From contig CM049320.1 in NCBI GenBank assembly GCA_026874595.1, positions 41,540,714-41,604,713 on the forward strand: a stretch of 64,000 bases of DNA, read 5' to 3'. The notes under the pieces were generated by a model. The model was given only the letters and a program-made list of their open reading frames with translations. It did not search any database and was not told where the DNA came from. Position 1 is the first letter of the stretch; the number at the start of each line of letters is the position of its first letter. This document shows, one piece after another, positions 11,775 through 23,557 of this stretch. Made by a program: the position numbers and the translations under genes. This DNA is from Sipunculus nudus. Taxonomy: Eukaryota > Annelida > Sipuncula > Golfingiida > Sipunculidae.

Positions 11775-12265
11775 TCCCGGCAGAGCTAGGGCAGTGTCAT
11801 GGATAGGTCCGGGGTGATCCGGGGTGTAAGCCGTAGCGCTGCCAGGATGGTCCGGAATGGTCCGGGACGGTCCGGGAGGGCGAGCCGGCAGTTTTTGGAT
11901 GTGAAAAACTGCCGGGGCGATTCGTGGTGATCCGGGGCGGAATGTAATCTGGGGTGATCCGGGGCTCATCCGTAGCTCTGACGGGGTTTTGCCGTGGGTG
12001 TCCGTGCCACTGCCGTGGATGTCCGTGGCATTGCCGTGACAGTCCATGGAGGTCCGGGACAATGAAAACCACCCCGGACTAACGCGTCAAACAAAAACAG
12101 GAATCCGTAGCGCATCCTTGGCGGACCGTGGTCAGACGTAGCTCTGCCGAGATAATCCGGGGCTCTACTGGGATAATTTCTGCCAAAAACACCCCGGATC
12201 ACCAGGGACCACCCCGGACCGTATCCGGGGTGATCCGTGGTAATCCTTGCCTATCCGCAGTACTG
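11775..12265. repeat. GC-rich degenerate repeat block (GTCCGGGGTGATCC words)
   Basis: Variants of TCCGGGGTGATCCGGGG, GTCCGGGACGGTCCGGG, TCCGTAGCTCTGCC and CCGTGGATGTCCGTGGCA recur on both strands over about 490 bp in an otherwise AT-rich area. Spacing is irregular, so it is not a clean tandem array. Frames up to about 115 codons on the minus strand are by-products of the repeats and low stop density in GC-rich sequence. Confidence 0.7.
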
Positions 12266-13254
12266 CCTGCCTCAGTGGGACTGTAGCTTTATGTTAAAAG
12301 GTCAAATCTACATAGCTCTCGTCAACCTCTCATTTCATCGAGAAGCCATGATACTTTTTAATATCTGTTCTTTATCAAAGTGAACGAGTTTTAAAAAATT
12401 TATATATTGACTATTTTATAATAATTCATAATATGAGGATAAACTTTTTTTACTTGCAAATTATCTTTCATGAATCACAATTATTTAAACTTAAATCTAT
12501 TAATCAATATCAGTTTTTAAATAAGTCATAATCTGATTTAATATCTATAGGCGTCGTTATTTTAATAAACTGCTATGTTTTTAAATTAATACAGTATAGA
12601 TGAAAAAACTATCATAACCCAATACTGAATAACATCCAGTACTTTCATCGACTATTTTTTCCAACGTCTTTAAAATATGGAGAGATAGGAAGATGTGTTA
12701 TGTTATGGATATGTGTTGCAACAATTGGAAAAGTACCCTTCTAACCTTCAAAACAGATATGTGATACATTGTATTTCTTTCGCTTTCAACTGGCGAGAAA
12801 ACAAAATAATTTGATCAAAGGCTGATGCGCTTTTATTGACTGGCCATTTTCTAAGGTCATAATTTTGTATAACACAGTCTCAACCCTTATACAATCGCCC
12901 CGGTTTTTGTAAATATTGATGCCTCAAGTACCACCCAAGTCTATTCATATCTATCAACTCCATTCTATTTTGACGCTGAGATGTACGATTTGGTCTCGCT
13001 TAACAATAGGGGATTTCTGCGTAAATATGAGCTCAATATTTTACATTATACAGCTGGCACCAAGTTTAGTTTATAAGTAAGAGAAAGAATTGAGATTTTA
13101 TCTTACCCAGAACACCACGTATCTTACCGAAGTATATGAGTTTTTTTTTTGTCAACGTTTTAGGAGATATATGTATGAGAGTAAAGACGTTCATATTTAT
13201 ATGGTTTTGACATAAACGTACATGATATGTTGTCCATTTCATTTCGGTCTTTCA
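12266..13254. other. Intergenic; nothing recognised
   Basis: AT-rich, stop-dense in all frames, no repeat recognised. Confidence 0.6.
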
Positions 13255-13308
13255 AAGATTTAGGAAAAGGAGGGGTTCACCCGAGGAGGATTTATGGCAA
13301 AAACTAAT
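13255..13308 (+). mobile_element. Family H MITE, left fragment
   Basis: ATTTAGGAAAAGGAGGGGTTC then ACCCGAGGAGGATTTATGGC matches the left half of the family. It stops at the 5' end of the family P element at 13309, which may have replaced or split it. Confidence 0.4.
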
Positions 13309-15854
13309 GAAGGGACCCATGGGTCACTGTGCTCAGCTGAAGTTGAAGGTAAATATCTAAAATAATATCAAACGGAGATAACGTTTGAGAGGAAGAGGTA
13401 TTAAGGCCATAGCTGGTTGATACGATTGGTTTGTATTGGAGGGTAAGATATTGTTGCAAATAATATTTTTTGACCTGATCACGTGTTTCTTAATACTGAA
13501 ACTGAAGTATGTAAGCAGTTTGTGAACATAAGATATGCATAAGATAGGTGTACAATAACCATGGTCATTCGTTTGCTTTTTGATAAATTGTTGACAATTC
13601 AGCAGTTTACACAATCGTTCAATTAGATCTATTTTGTTTTATAATATATTATTAAACAATTTTTAAAAATTTTTATAAAATGTATACAGTTACAATATAC
13701 TTATTAAAAGTTCATTCACAAATACTGAATATTCAAAAATGGACAGACAGACTGGTAGACAAACAAAGCTGATCACTTTATCTTCCATTCTGCGGAGGAA
13801 GGAAAATGATATTTAAAGTTTCAATTAGATCTTAATTTTTTTATTTATCAGCTTGTTTTAAAGTTTATTAATTGTATACATTTACAATTTTACACATCTG
13901 AATATATAAGTTGCTTTCAAATTTCAGACTTTAATAGCTTAAATCAATGCATGCAGCGTATGAAAGTTATTTCAACAGTGCTTATAGGAAAAAAGTTCAT
14001 GATTAATGATATTTAATGATATCGAAGAGATGATGGTAAGACAAAGCCTTATGTCACTTTATGTCCCATTCTCATGATACAAGAATATGTTTCAAATAGA
14101 TCTTATTTTTTTTCTAACACGATTTTTTTTTACAATTTAATAAATTTTTCACATTTGCAATAAAACTAATGTCCAAAGTGCACGGGGGGGGGGGGGCGAA
14201 TGGTGGGAAATACAACCCTCTGCATGTACATACAGGACAAACAAATCGTATTTCCCATTCATTTCCCATTGGGGAGGGATTGATATGAGAATAACTGTAC
14301 ACCTGTCACAGCAGGGGATCTCCTCCAGTGACCAATTACAAATCAGGTACCTTGGCAAAGCAGACCTCCAGTGACCAGAAGTAGCCTGCCTGCAACTTGA
14401 CAGTGCAAGTTAATACAATAGAGCCTAAAAAAAGTCAATAACAAGTATAATTATTTTTAGCTTTTATTCTAAAATTTCAGATTGGAACAGATTAAATACT
14501 AACGTTTACATGTTATGAAAATTAAATCAACAGTACTTACAGGAAAAAGGTGCCAGACAGACAGACTGGTAGACAAACAAAGCTGGTCACTTTATCTGAC
14601 ATTCTGCGGAGGCAGGAAAATAATATATGAAGTTTCAATTAGATCTTAATTTTTCATTTATCAAATTGTTTAAAAGTTTATAAATTGTATACATTTGCAA
14701 TTTTACACATCTGAATGTATACGTTGCTTTCAAATTTCAGACTTTAATAGCTTAAATCCATGCATGAACCGTATGAAAGTTATTTCAACAGTGCTTATAG
14801 GAAAAAAGTTCATGATTAATAATATTTAATGATAACGAAGAGATGATGGACAGACAGAGCTCATCACTTTATGTCCCATTCTCCTGATACAAGAATATGT
14901 TTCAATTAGATCTTATTTTTTTTATCACGATTTATTTTTAGAATTTAATAAATTTTACACATTTGCAATAAAACTAATGTCCCAAGTGCACGGGGGGGGG
15001 GGGGCGAATGGTGGGAAATACAACCCTCTGCATGTACATACAGGACAAACAAATCGTATTTCCCATTCATTTCCCATTGGGGAGGGATTGATATGAGAAT
15101 AACTGTACACCTGTCACAGCAGGGGATCTCCTCCAGTGACCAATTACAAATCAGGTACCTTGGCAAAGCAGACCTCCAGTGACCAGAAGTAGCCTGCCTG
15201 CAACTTGACAGTGCAAGTTAATACAATAGAGCATAAAAAATTTCAATAACAAACATAATCATTTTTAGCTTTTATTTTTAAAATTCATGTTATGAAAATT
15301 AAATAAACAGTAATTACAGGAAAAAAGTGCCATGGTCACAGTTGGTCAACATTTAAGGTACTCAATTAAATTTTATTTGTATGCTAATAAATTAAAACAC
15401 AAAGTTCAGATCAAATTTTGGGTATACAATTGAATCTTGATTAAACAGAGTTACATACCTGGAAAAAAGTCTCTAGCTTAAAAAATTCTTATGTTAAGTG
15501 AGCAAATATCTTTCCTGATCTTTTTAACAAAAGTGCATTATGTTCGGGCCCATAACTTCAAGAAATAACACACAATACGGACTAAATTTCTGACATATAT
15601 AGTTTGATACTAGGCAGTCCTGAAATGTGATAATCGGGTTGTAAAAAAGGGAGGTTTTTCCTTAATTTCTCGAAGGAACAAAGTCGCAGAAGATTTTGGG
15701 GACACCTAACAGTATGCCGAATTTTGGATTTGTTGATCTAACAGTTTTTCAAAACATGTCTAATGTGATGGACGGACGGACAGCTAGACGGACGGACGAC
15801 GGACAATGGATTATAACTATAGCTCAGATGACTTATAGCCTGCTGAGCTTAAAA
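13309..15854 (+). mobile_element. Family P element enlarged by an internal tandem duplication
   Basis: The 5' end AGGGACCCATGGGTCACTGT lies at 13311 and the matching 3' end (GACGGACGGACGACGGAC at about 15787, then AGATGACTTATAG and TGAGCTTAAAA) lies at 15854. Between them an ~812-bp block is present twice (13744-14557 and 14558-15330). This makes the copy about three times the length of the complete copy at 17786. No coding capacity is seen. Confidence 0.55.
13744..15330 (+). repeat. Tandem duplication, unit ~812 bp, two copies
   Basis: Copy 1 (13744-14557) and copy 2 (14558-15330) align almost end to end. Both start CAGACAGACTGGTAGACAAA, and both contain a poly-G tract (14184 and 14992) followed by GCGAATGGTGGGAAATACAA and CAGCAGGGGATCTCCTCCAG. 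The stretch from about 14180 to 14400 is nearly identical in the two, while other parts carry small differences. Confidence 0.9.
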
Positions 15855-15856
15855 GG

Positions 15857-16015
15857 TCCTAAAGTCTAGAAAACAGGGGGGGGGGGGGGTCCAGGCAGCA
15901 AAAATTGGTCTGAAACCCTTATAAAAGGTCGCTACGGATGAAAGGGGGTGGGGGGGTCCGGACCCCCTGTAACCCCCCCCCCCCCCCATTCTGGATCCTC
16001 TTCGGCATAGTGCCA
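15857..16015 (+). mobile_element. Family H hAT-like MITE, partial, beside family P element
   Basis: Poly-G, then GTCCAGGCAGCAAAAATTGG, TCTGAAACCCTTATAAAAGG and TCCGGACCCCCTG. A second poly-C run precedes TTCTGGATCCTC. It abuts the 3' end of the element ending at 15854. Confidence 0.55.
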
Positions 16016-16412
16016 GGTTCAAAGCAACACCTATCATAAAAGTTAATTTATACGAAGACATGCACATACATACACTCATTTTGACATGAAATCAACAAAA
16101 CATCCCTTAAAGCGAGATGATCACTTTATTAAGGCAGTTCGGATGTGACTCAATACAGTCCAACAATATAAACAAGCACCGTCATCAGATGAACGTACAT
16201 GGTAATTACTACCACTAAGTTAGCACGCACTCACAGAACGTATTATATACATCATAATATATATATATATATACAAAAGAGCAAAGAAATGTAAAAATGT
16301 AATTTATAAAGATCATTCGGATATCAGTTTTCTCAATTTCATACATGTATTACAGCAAGTTTACCAACCGTATAAGCATTGAATTATATTATACGTTATA
16401 TTTTATGTTTAG

Positions 16413-16413
<1 letters not shown>

Positions 16414-16491
<78 letters not shown>
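16414..16491. repeat. (TA)n microsatellite
   Basis: About 38 TA units. A shorter run lies at 16257-16272. Confidence 0.95.
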
Positions 16492-16494
<3 letters not shown>

Positions 16495-17785
16495 TCTTGT
16501 CTTCCAAAACGGTTAAAATTAATAAAGATCTGTATTTTATTATTTGCTTTTCGGACCACTTTGGTTTATTTCCAGACTATTTTGTCAACTTCTGTATTGT
16601 TCACGAATTGAAGTACTCTAATAAAATAAACAAGATTTGAAGAAGACGAACACAATCACAACAGATAATAAAGGACCAATAACAAAATAAATAAGATTGA
16701 AAGTGGATACGAGATACAAAAAAGTGCAATATCTCAAAAACAAGTGCAGGATATTATAATTAGATGTGATCCTACGAAAAGGTTCATAATGGCATATGAT
16801 CAAATACAAAATGCACGTGCACATAATCAGGCTGACATTTCACAGAATTAAATCCGAAAGGCAATAGGAAAATATGTCTAAGTTCACATGGTGCTCAGTG
16901 AGTTTTCAGCTATGTAACTACCTTTTCGATCATCTAAAACAGATAATATGACAATGAACAATAAATTATATTATAAAAAACATATTTAAATGTATGGGGT
17001 GCGTTACAAAATTTACACTATTTCACCACCTTGTGTTGTCAAGTTACTTGTTTTTCCTTTTTTTTCTTGGGTTAGGCCGCGAGAGGGCGTGACGATTTTG
17101 TGGACAGTTTGTAACACAATTTGTGATTGGCTCGATTGAATGTCTGCTGGCATTTAGCTCCCGAAACAGCGATATTTCCCCAGTCGGCCTATATTATTAC
17201 ACTATTGCAGATAAAATGCTGGGTAGAAACGTATTTGATCGGGAGTTTGTTGCACCATACCCACAAAACATTTCAGGAAGCTACGGGAGCGTAGGGACAT
17301 TTAGGGGTGTGTCAACCATATCCCCGCCAGGTTCGTTCTAACCCCCCCCCTTCCCCTACTATCTGATACAGGCTAGCCTTGTATATCAGTCGATATATTT
17401 AAAAAAAAATTCAACAGTAAGGAAAGGCCCTGAAGTCTTAGTACTTAGATATTATAACACCAAACTGCGGTGTGAAAAAAAACCTGGTACCTCTGGTTTT
17501 GGTTGAATGTTACCTTTATAGCTGCTCCAAATGATTCCCCTCTCGTCAAAAATTTATTACACTTATTAAGGTATTTCTTACACGATTGTCGCTGTTTTTG
17601 TTTGTGTGATCATACGCACCTTACAATATACAATAGGTGCCGACAATGGAATAAAATCGACAAATATACATAAATATATCACAAACCTCATCATTTGAAA
17701 GATAATAGGAATCACTTCAGTTTTCCATTTTTCCTTGTAGGTTTATTTTCGGGTTTAAAAAAAGAGAGACTAAAATAATATAAAA
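16492..17785. other. Intergenic; nothing recognised
   Basis: No supportable feature. A C run lies at 17341-17350. Confidence 0.6.
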
Positions 17786-18595
17786 ACAAGAGACCTGTGG
17801 GTCACGGCGCTCAGCTGACGGTGCAATTTTTTAGACAATATTGAAATATATAGAGAAAATTGAATATATAATAGCAAAACAGAAAAAAAAGATTACTGCA
17901 CATTTAGAAAAATGGGGAAAAGTAAGGAAGCATTTTTAACATACAGTAGCATTGTATATTTAGTATTAAAAGGAAAAGCAAGGGGTAAAAGGATTTGCAA
18001 AGACCACATATATACATATATAGTTGGAATAATATCCAGACAATGTGCTTTGTATATATTTGTATATATTGTATTTGATGTGATTTTGTACAATTATGTG
18101 TGACATGTGTATTGTATGATTTTTCAGCATTAAAATTTATGATTTAAAAAAAATGTAAAAATATGAAATATGGAGGAGCCTCTCATGATCACAATCATGT
18201 ATTTGTAAAAGTTTCAGTGCATTATGTTTATATGCCCATAACTTCCAAGATATACCCAATATTTACATAATTTCTGGCATGTACATATATAGGAAATATA
18301 TGCAGGGACAGTTTCATTAAATTTAAATAGAATTAACAACAACGGTTTTCATAGTGTGCAGTTTTAAAGTGTAACAATAGGTTTTTACTGGAAAACAGAA
18401 GTTTTTCCTTTATTTCCCAACGAAATCGCAGTGACCAAGTTTCAGGTTTGGTAGAAGAACAAATGTCGAATTTTGGATTCGTAAGTCTAACGTTTTCATA
18501 ACGTGCCTTGTTAACGGACGTTTAGCCGGCCGGACTGACGACGGACAAAGGACCATGACTATAGCTCAGATGACTTATAGTCAGCTGAGCTAACA
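17786..18595 (+). mobile_element. CGGACGGAC-type dispersed element, complete copy (family P)
   Basis: The 5' end reads ACAAGAGACCTGTGGGTCAC then GGCGCTCAGCTGAC. The 3' end reads ATAGCTCAGATGACTTATAG then TCAGCTGAGCTAA. The core GCTCAGCTGAC is inverted at the two ends. Before the 3' end comes the typical GGACG-rich stretch. The body is non-coding. I recognise this end pair as a widespread bivalve repeat type but do not assign a published name. Other copies in this window are at 13309, 34316 (3' part), 35632 and, inverted, 52264. Confidence 0.7.
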
Positions 18596-19000
18596 AACTA
18601 ACTTCTTAAGTAGTGTGCATTGGTGGACAACCTTTGTCCTTGAAAATGTATTTGGAATATCTTTCCCAGTATTTTGTAATTTGATAATATACATAATTAT
18701 GAAAAATTCTTTCTTAACATCCGACAAGAGATAAAGCTGACGTACTTCCTGTCATCATCTATTACTCTCTCACTGCTTCATCAACCAGTACATATGACGC
18801 CACATTTTATTAAGATTTAACATTTTTCTATCATGAGACATACGGAGCATTCTGATATCATGTTTTTATAATTTTAACATTCGTTGTTGGTCATACCGTG
18901 TTTGCATCCAGCCTTACTTTCCTATACAATGCATAATGTATAACAATATATGTACATATAGAATACTTCCACGTGTAACTACCAAACAAATATATATATG

Positions 19001-19009
<9 letters not shown>

Positions 19010-19060
<51 letters not shown>
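19010..19060. repeat. (TA)n microsatellite
   Basis: A TA run up to the small pogo-like MITE. It resumes at 19145-19171 and passes into GT. Confidence 0.95.
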
Positions 19061-19063
<3 letters not shown>

Positions 19064-19138
19064 TAAAACCTCGAAATTAGAACTTCCAACGTGACCTCGA
19101 CAAAGTGGTCGCATTCTTGAGGTGGTCGTTAGACGAGA
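19061..19138. mobile_element. Tiny pogo-like MITE (~80 bp)
   Basis: It starts CAGTAAAACCTCGAAATTAG after TA and ends GACGAGAGTTTACT before ATA. The two ends are inverted, and GTGGTCG lies at two inner positions. It sits between (TA)n tracts, consistent with insertion into TA. It is unrelated in body to the 705-bp copy at 49133 but shares the end type. Confidence 0.6.
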
Positions 19139-19277
19139 GTTTACTATATATTTATATATATATATATATATGTGCGTGTGTGTGTGATTTTTTTTTCTGA
19201 TGAATCTCTTTGTTTCTAGACATTGTACAATAACGTTTCCATCTGAAAACTATAACACACTTTATCATCACGCTTTA

Positions 19278-19640
19278 TTTCCCCTCATTAGGATTTCGAA
19301 TATTATTCCAGTATAGCAACAGTTGCTATGATGATTAGCTTAGGCTTATATACAAGCGTCTCAGTTCAAGTGAATGCAGGCCACTGGTCCTGGAATAGAC
19401 CGAACGACACGCTTTCTTTAATATTAATCAATCTACATTAAAAAATTATGTCATCATTCTGAACCTCTTTGTAATGTTACCACCAGATAATAATCAATAC
19501 AAAACAAAATTTAAAATCCAATCCAGGACACATTTGTTGCCCCGTAGAGTTTCAAGTATTTGATCGAGATTTAAAATAAACGGGACATAATAACTGTTTT
19601 ATTTAACTGGTCGTTCGGCCCATTCCAGACATTGCCCAAC
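19278..19640 (-). repeat. Dispersed repeat R, copy 2 (inverted, with insertion)
   Basis: It matches 6605-6860 in reverse: CCAGTATAGCAACAGTTGCT, AGCTTAGGCTTATATACAAG, TTTAAAATCCAATCCAGGAC and TTGATCGAGATTTAAAATAA. About 130 bp at 19372-19500 have no counterpart in copy 1. Confidence 0.7.
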
Positions 19641-20693
19641 TGGCAGTCAAAGAGTTAAAATATCAAATAGAAAGCTAGATGTGGAGGTAACCAATTTGAT
19701 TGTGCCGATTAAAATCAATGTGATATTTTGTATATAAACAAATCCAGCACACTCACATAAGCAAAACAATAGTAAAATAATAAAATCGCTTTTCATCAAT
19801 ATATATGGTAGCAAGTAACAATATTTATAAATATGGTAGGAAAAATGTTTATAAGTGTATCAATCACATATTGTTAATTTCCTATAATAATTATAAATTA
19901 TTATAGATTAAAACAAATGAAATAGTACAAAACAATGTATATGTACATATGTATTTTCAATGTATAAATATCCTATTTGTGCCTTAAAACGCAAAAGGGT
20001 TTCATTGTTTTAATCCGTGTACATAATTTATAATGATTTTTTTTTTCTGTGATTTTGTATTAATTTAAAACATCTCGGCATGAGACCTACATATCCTCAA
20101 TTATGAAAACCAGGCATTTGTTCATGAAAATAAGAAAATATCAACGATCTAGAGTATTCTACAGCTCGAATCATTTAAAGTTCTATCACGTGATTTGGAC
20201 GGTACGTTTTTACATAAGGCAGTGTACTTTAACATACACATATATTTTATGATAGTTCTATATATTGCCGTATGTTTTGATGGCGCCACCTCCTTACTGA
20301 CGTCTTGCCTACAGCGCGAGTTTCATAACTTGATATATTTGATATAAACATCGTATATCATAACTAACAGTATGTATGCGTCTAGTAACTATGAAAGCCT
20401 GTGTCATCATTTTAAGAGTAACCAACTATCACCAAAACAACGGGCACCTTACAGCGCCACCTGCAGCTGAAAACGCCACCAGACGGCGCGACAGTTCTGC
20501 AATATCACATGCGAGAGATCCCCTATGTACAGTTTGCGCACAACTGTGCGCGAAATTGTGTACGAAATTCACGCATACAGATTTTGTTGCATTACATATT
20601 AACATTTCACTATACATAAAACTTTTCCTTCTTTCCATAAGTTCATTTTAATTAACCATCTAATATTACTGTTTGCATCTCTGCATCACAGCA
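19641..20693. other. Intergenic, 3' of the GPCR gene
   Basis: No gene recognised. A slightly GC-richer patch (20280-20590) has GGCGCCACCT and CGCCACCTGCAGCTG words but no convincing exon. Confidence 0.5.
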
Positions 20694-20699
20694 TTTATT
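20694..20699 (-). terminator. Candidate polyadenylation signal of the GPCR gene
   Basis: AATAAA on the minus strand (read as tttatt on the plus strand) lies about 520 nt past the predicted stop codon. A weaker ATTAAA lies closer, at 21091-21086. Either could end the transcript. The sequence alone does not decide, and such hexamers are common in AT-rich DNA. Confidence 0.3.
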
Positions 20700-21220
20700 C
20701 AATTTGATAGAAAACTCACATTTTAAAACTGATGAAAATAAGATCTCTACTGGGTAGTTGCTTTATGTAACCTATGCGTATGTTGGGGAAAGTCTTCCCT
20801 GTATCTTATAATCATTTGTCGCACATTAAGTCAACCACTTGGCTAGTATCCCCACGCTGTACCTACCACCTACAACTTTCGCATGTAAGGCAGCACCAAA
20901 CACAACCCGACCGGAAATGCACTCCCGACTGAACCCAGCTGCGGTGCAAGTCGTCCCATCAAGCCCTGTGGTCTGTTACCATGGCGTGGTCGGTGCTGTA
21001 TGAGTTGTTCTTTCCGTGTAAAAGAAGTAAAGTGTAGCTTAATTTGCCTATTACAGTGTTGTATGAGTTGCTGTGGACAAACGTGTTTAATTTTTGGTCT
21101 CAAATGGCTGAATGTAACGATGTAGTTTACACATGCAGCCGTGGACGTACAAGAATTGATGGATCTTCGTTGATCAAGTTAAAGGCTAGAGTCCTGACTT
21201 TGACCCTCCAAGGTTAAATG

Positions 21221-21400
21221 TCAAGAGTCTTCTTTCCCGCTGTCGTCCTCTCTTGCCGGCACGGCCGGAGTCAGCATTGGTTCTTTGTATTCCTTCCTGA
21301 CGTTGTTTAACCGGGAGCTCCCGTTCGCGCCATTGGTCAGGTTCACCGTCTCCGTGGCGATCAAATTCCGGCTCTGCATACACGAATCCTCAGTCCCCTG
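21221..21400 (-). CDS. Predicted exon 2 of the GPCR: cytoplasmic C-terminal tail and stop
   Basis: On the minus strand a pyrimidine-rich stretch with a CTAAT-like branch site leads to TCTTCTTCAG|CAG at 21401/21400. From there 59 codons stay open in the phase-0 frame left by exon 1 and end at TGA (21223-21221). The peptide starts QGTEDSCMQS, contains VNLTNGANGSSRLNN, and ends AREDDSGKEDS. It is hydrophilic and rich in Ser, Thr, Asp and Glu, as expected for a GPCR tail carrying kinase/arrestin sites. The NAGNAG acceptor could remove one Gln. Joining gives a receptor of about 403 residues, a normal length for the family. The alternative is that the tail is encoded by another exon and this frame is chance. 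Codon use is GC-rich compared with the flanks, which argues for real coding sequence. Confidence 0.72.
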   Translation of the reverse strand, partial: QGTEDSCMQSRNLIATETVNLTNGANGSSRLNNVRKEYKEPMLTPAVPAREDDSGKEDS

Positions 21401-21654
21401 CTGAAGAAGATCAAATATGGAAAATTAGAAAAAATGTCTTTGAGCTATATCATAATACATAATATGTAATAGACAAATGAAGCTACCCTTTACTCCGTTT
21501 TCATGGAAAGTACAAAAGTTGTACAACTACATTAGTTATCTTAGTCCGAATGATGCATACAAGTTGGTATCTGCTTTTATCACTGTAATCCAGGCCTTTG
21601 TGGCCTCCCTTATGTTTTCAAGAAGAAAATGCAACGCACAGAATTTGGCGCATT

Positions 21655-21808
21655 GGCGGATCCGGGATTTAAGAAAAGAAGGGCTCCAACTTAGAAGACT
21701 TAATGACAAAACTTAAAAAAAAAGGAAGGGGGGGGGGGGGGCAGGCCCTGGTATGGAATCCTTAAAAAATGATGCGGCGGCATAAAAGGGGTGGGGGGGG
21801 GGGGGACC
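21655..21808 (+). mobile_element. Family H hAT-like MITE inside the GPCR intron
   Basis: It starts TTGGCGGATCCGGGATTTAA, then GGGCTCCAACTTAGAAGACT, TAATGACAAAACTT and two poly-G tracts. The orientation is opposite to the host gene. Confidence 0.55.
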
Positions 21809-22231
21809 GAATCTTAAATATCGAGTACAGATTATCCTTGTGGTTTCATAAGCCGACACTATTCATACTTAAACGATCACACCGGGTACTATCATAAACA
21901 AAAAAAATCAAAAATATCAAAACCTGAACAATTGTATCTAGCATTTTTATTTGTAAAGGATTTATCTTTTTTTCCTATTTTTTCAAGCCAAACTGGGCTG
22001 CACAAAATCGCCTAATTTCGGCTTAATGAAATATTGGCGGCGCTTCCTGATAAACTTGTCTCAGCTCGGCTGGATCCTAACTCGGCTGGCGGCGGCGCAA
22101 AATGGCGGCGGCACCGGGCTCTAACATATATATGACACCGCATATGTTTAACATTTGGCGGTAACATTATGGAAATAATTTCCTCCACCAGTTCGTGTTT
22201 GTGTGTATAATCTATGTAATCTTCTTCTCTC

Positions 22232-22232
<1 letters not shown>

Positions 22233-22307
<75 letters not shown>
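22233..22307. repeat. (TA)n microsatellite in the GPCR intron
   Basis: A TA run with one GTA interruption. Confidence 0.95.
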
Positions 22308-22308
<1 letters not shown>

Positions 22309-23557
22309 CTCTAAAAATACATAGTGTGACTTAAGAAGCTATTTTGAATAGTAGACATAAAAGGCTTGCACTCTTTGTTCTTTGTTTAATTTTATGACGT
22401 CACAGATTTTCTTGATTACCCCTGTATTTCCTTTATTGTATGAAAAAGGTTTACAAGATTAAGGCGAGTATGGGAACAGACAAACATGTTTTGTTTGACA
22501 TTCTAACAATCTCCTTCGATGAATATGAACTACAGATGAAGACGTTCATATGTAAAGCTTATTAAGACTGTTGTTTCCAATAAAGGTTTTCAATACAGTT
22601 TCTTCTTCCGCTCATATAACAGACCTCTTTACAAGAGCACGCCAGATAATTGGATATAGGAGATGAACGTTGCCGTGTGTACGTCCTAGTTTCAATTTAT
22701 CGACAAAAGCAGTGTCCTCTAAATCCTATTATAGACTACAACCATCTGGCGCGGAGGTGTTATAAATAATTTCTACATGTATTTCAGCATTCTCAATACC
22801 CACATTGTCATGGTAACAAGTTCTCTCTTCCAATATTGTCCTGGTTCGTATATTCCATGTCAAGTGTCATAGTATTCGTAGGGAGAAGAGGATTTTTTTT
22901 CGGGTGGAAAATCTTAGTTCCCCTCGCGTGATAAATTACATTTATTTTTTTTTTGTTTTTGTCATTTGTCCGTGTATGTGCTAGATCTCCAGTGAGACTG
23001 AATTTCAAAAACCAATACTCTAGACACAATATTAGTCACAGGTAAAGATTTGAACCTGGTATTTATTTGTGACCTTGACCTGATTTCCAAGGACGAAAAC
23101 TCTAGCGACAGTAAAACTATTCCTAATAAAAACCCGATAACGGGGGAGTGGGGGGGGGGGGGGGGGGGTTGGGGGGGTTGGGGAGCTTCCTATGCGATCG
23201 TTCGGTGATCGCTCAGATTGCTCTGTACATGACTTAAGCCCAGTAGCGGACCTAAATACCATTGTTACATTTGTGACGCAATAATGGGTACAATAGTGAC
23301 GCACAGCTGCATAAGTCACCGAACTGACTTATTGCAAGACGGTTTTCTCAAATAATTTATTAATTGTTCATTCAGATTCTGTACACGGTAAGGTGGTGTT
23401 TACTTTGTGAATGATGTAAACGGACTATCTGGTTGATTTACTTACAGGTACTTTTTCATAATAAACTGACCTTTTAATAATAAAAAAAAACTGATGGACG
23501 CCCCTTAGTAGGACGGACTATTAAGAATCCCCTTTGAAAAGAAATGATGGTACTTAC

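Larger units (their letters stand above)
21401..23557 (-). other. Intron of the GPCR gene (predicted)
   Basis: This is a 2157-nt phase-0 intron between donor GTAAGT at 23557 and acceptor TTCTTCAG at 21401. It contains a poly-G-rich MITE (about 21655-21808), a (TA)n tract (22233-22307), a TGACGTCA palindrome (22395-22402) and an interrupted G run (23151-23168). No further coding segment is evident inside. The open frame that runs 27 codons past the donor to 23474 is read-through: its residues are basic/hydrophobic and do not resemble a receptor tail. Confidence 0.72.

Noticed and set aside
11715-12202. Overlapping proline/glycine-rich frames up to 115 codons on the minus strand
   Set aside because: They arise from the GC-rich repeat words, which contain few stop codons in any frame.
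14149-15166. Two nearly identical 69-73-codon minus-strand frames suggesting a gene family
   Set aside because: They are the same stretch in the two units of the ~812-bp tandem duplication, and the sequence is non-coding repeat.
22395-22402. TGACGTCA cAMP-response-element palindromes (also 11710-11717 and 57089-57096)
   Set aside because: An 8-bp site is expected occasionally in 64 kb and none lies in the likely promoter. The copies at 22395 and 57089 share flanking CAGATTT, so they may simply be repeat-derived.
23474-23557. 27 extra residues at the C-terminus of the GPCR open frame
   Set aside because: They follow a consensus GTAAGT donor, do not resemble a receptor tail, and a better tail exon exists at 21400-21221.
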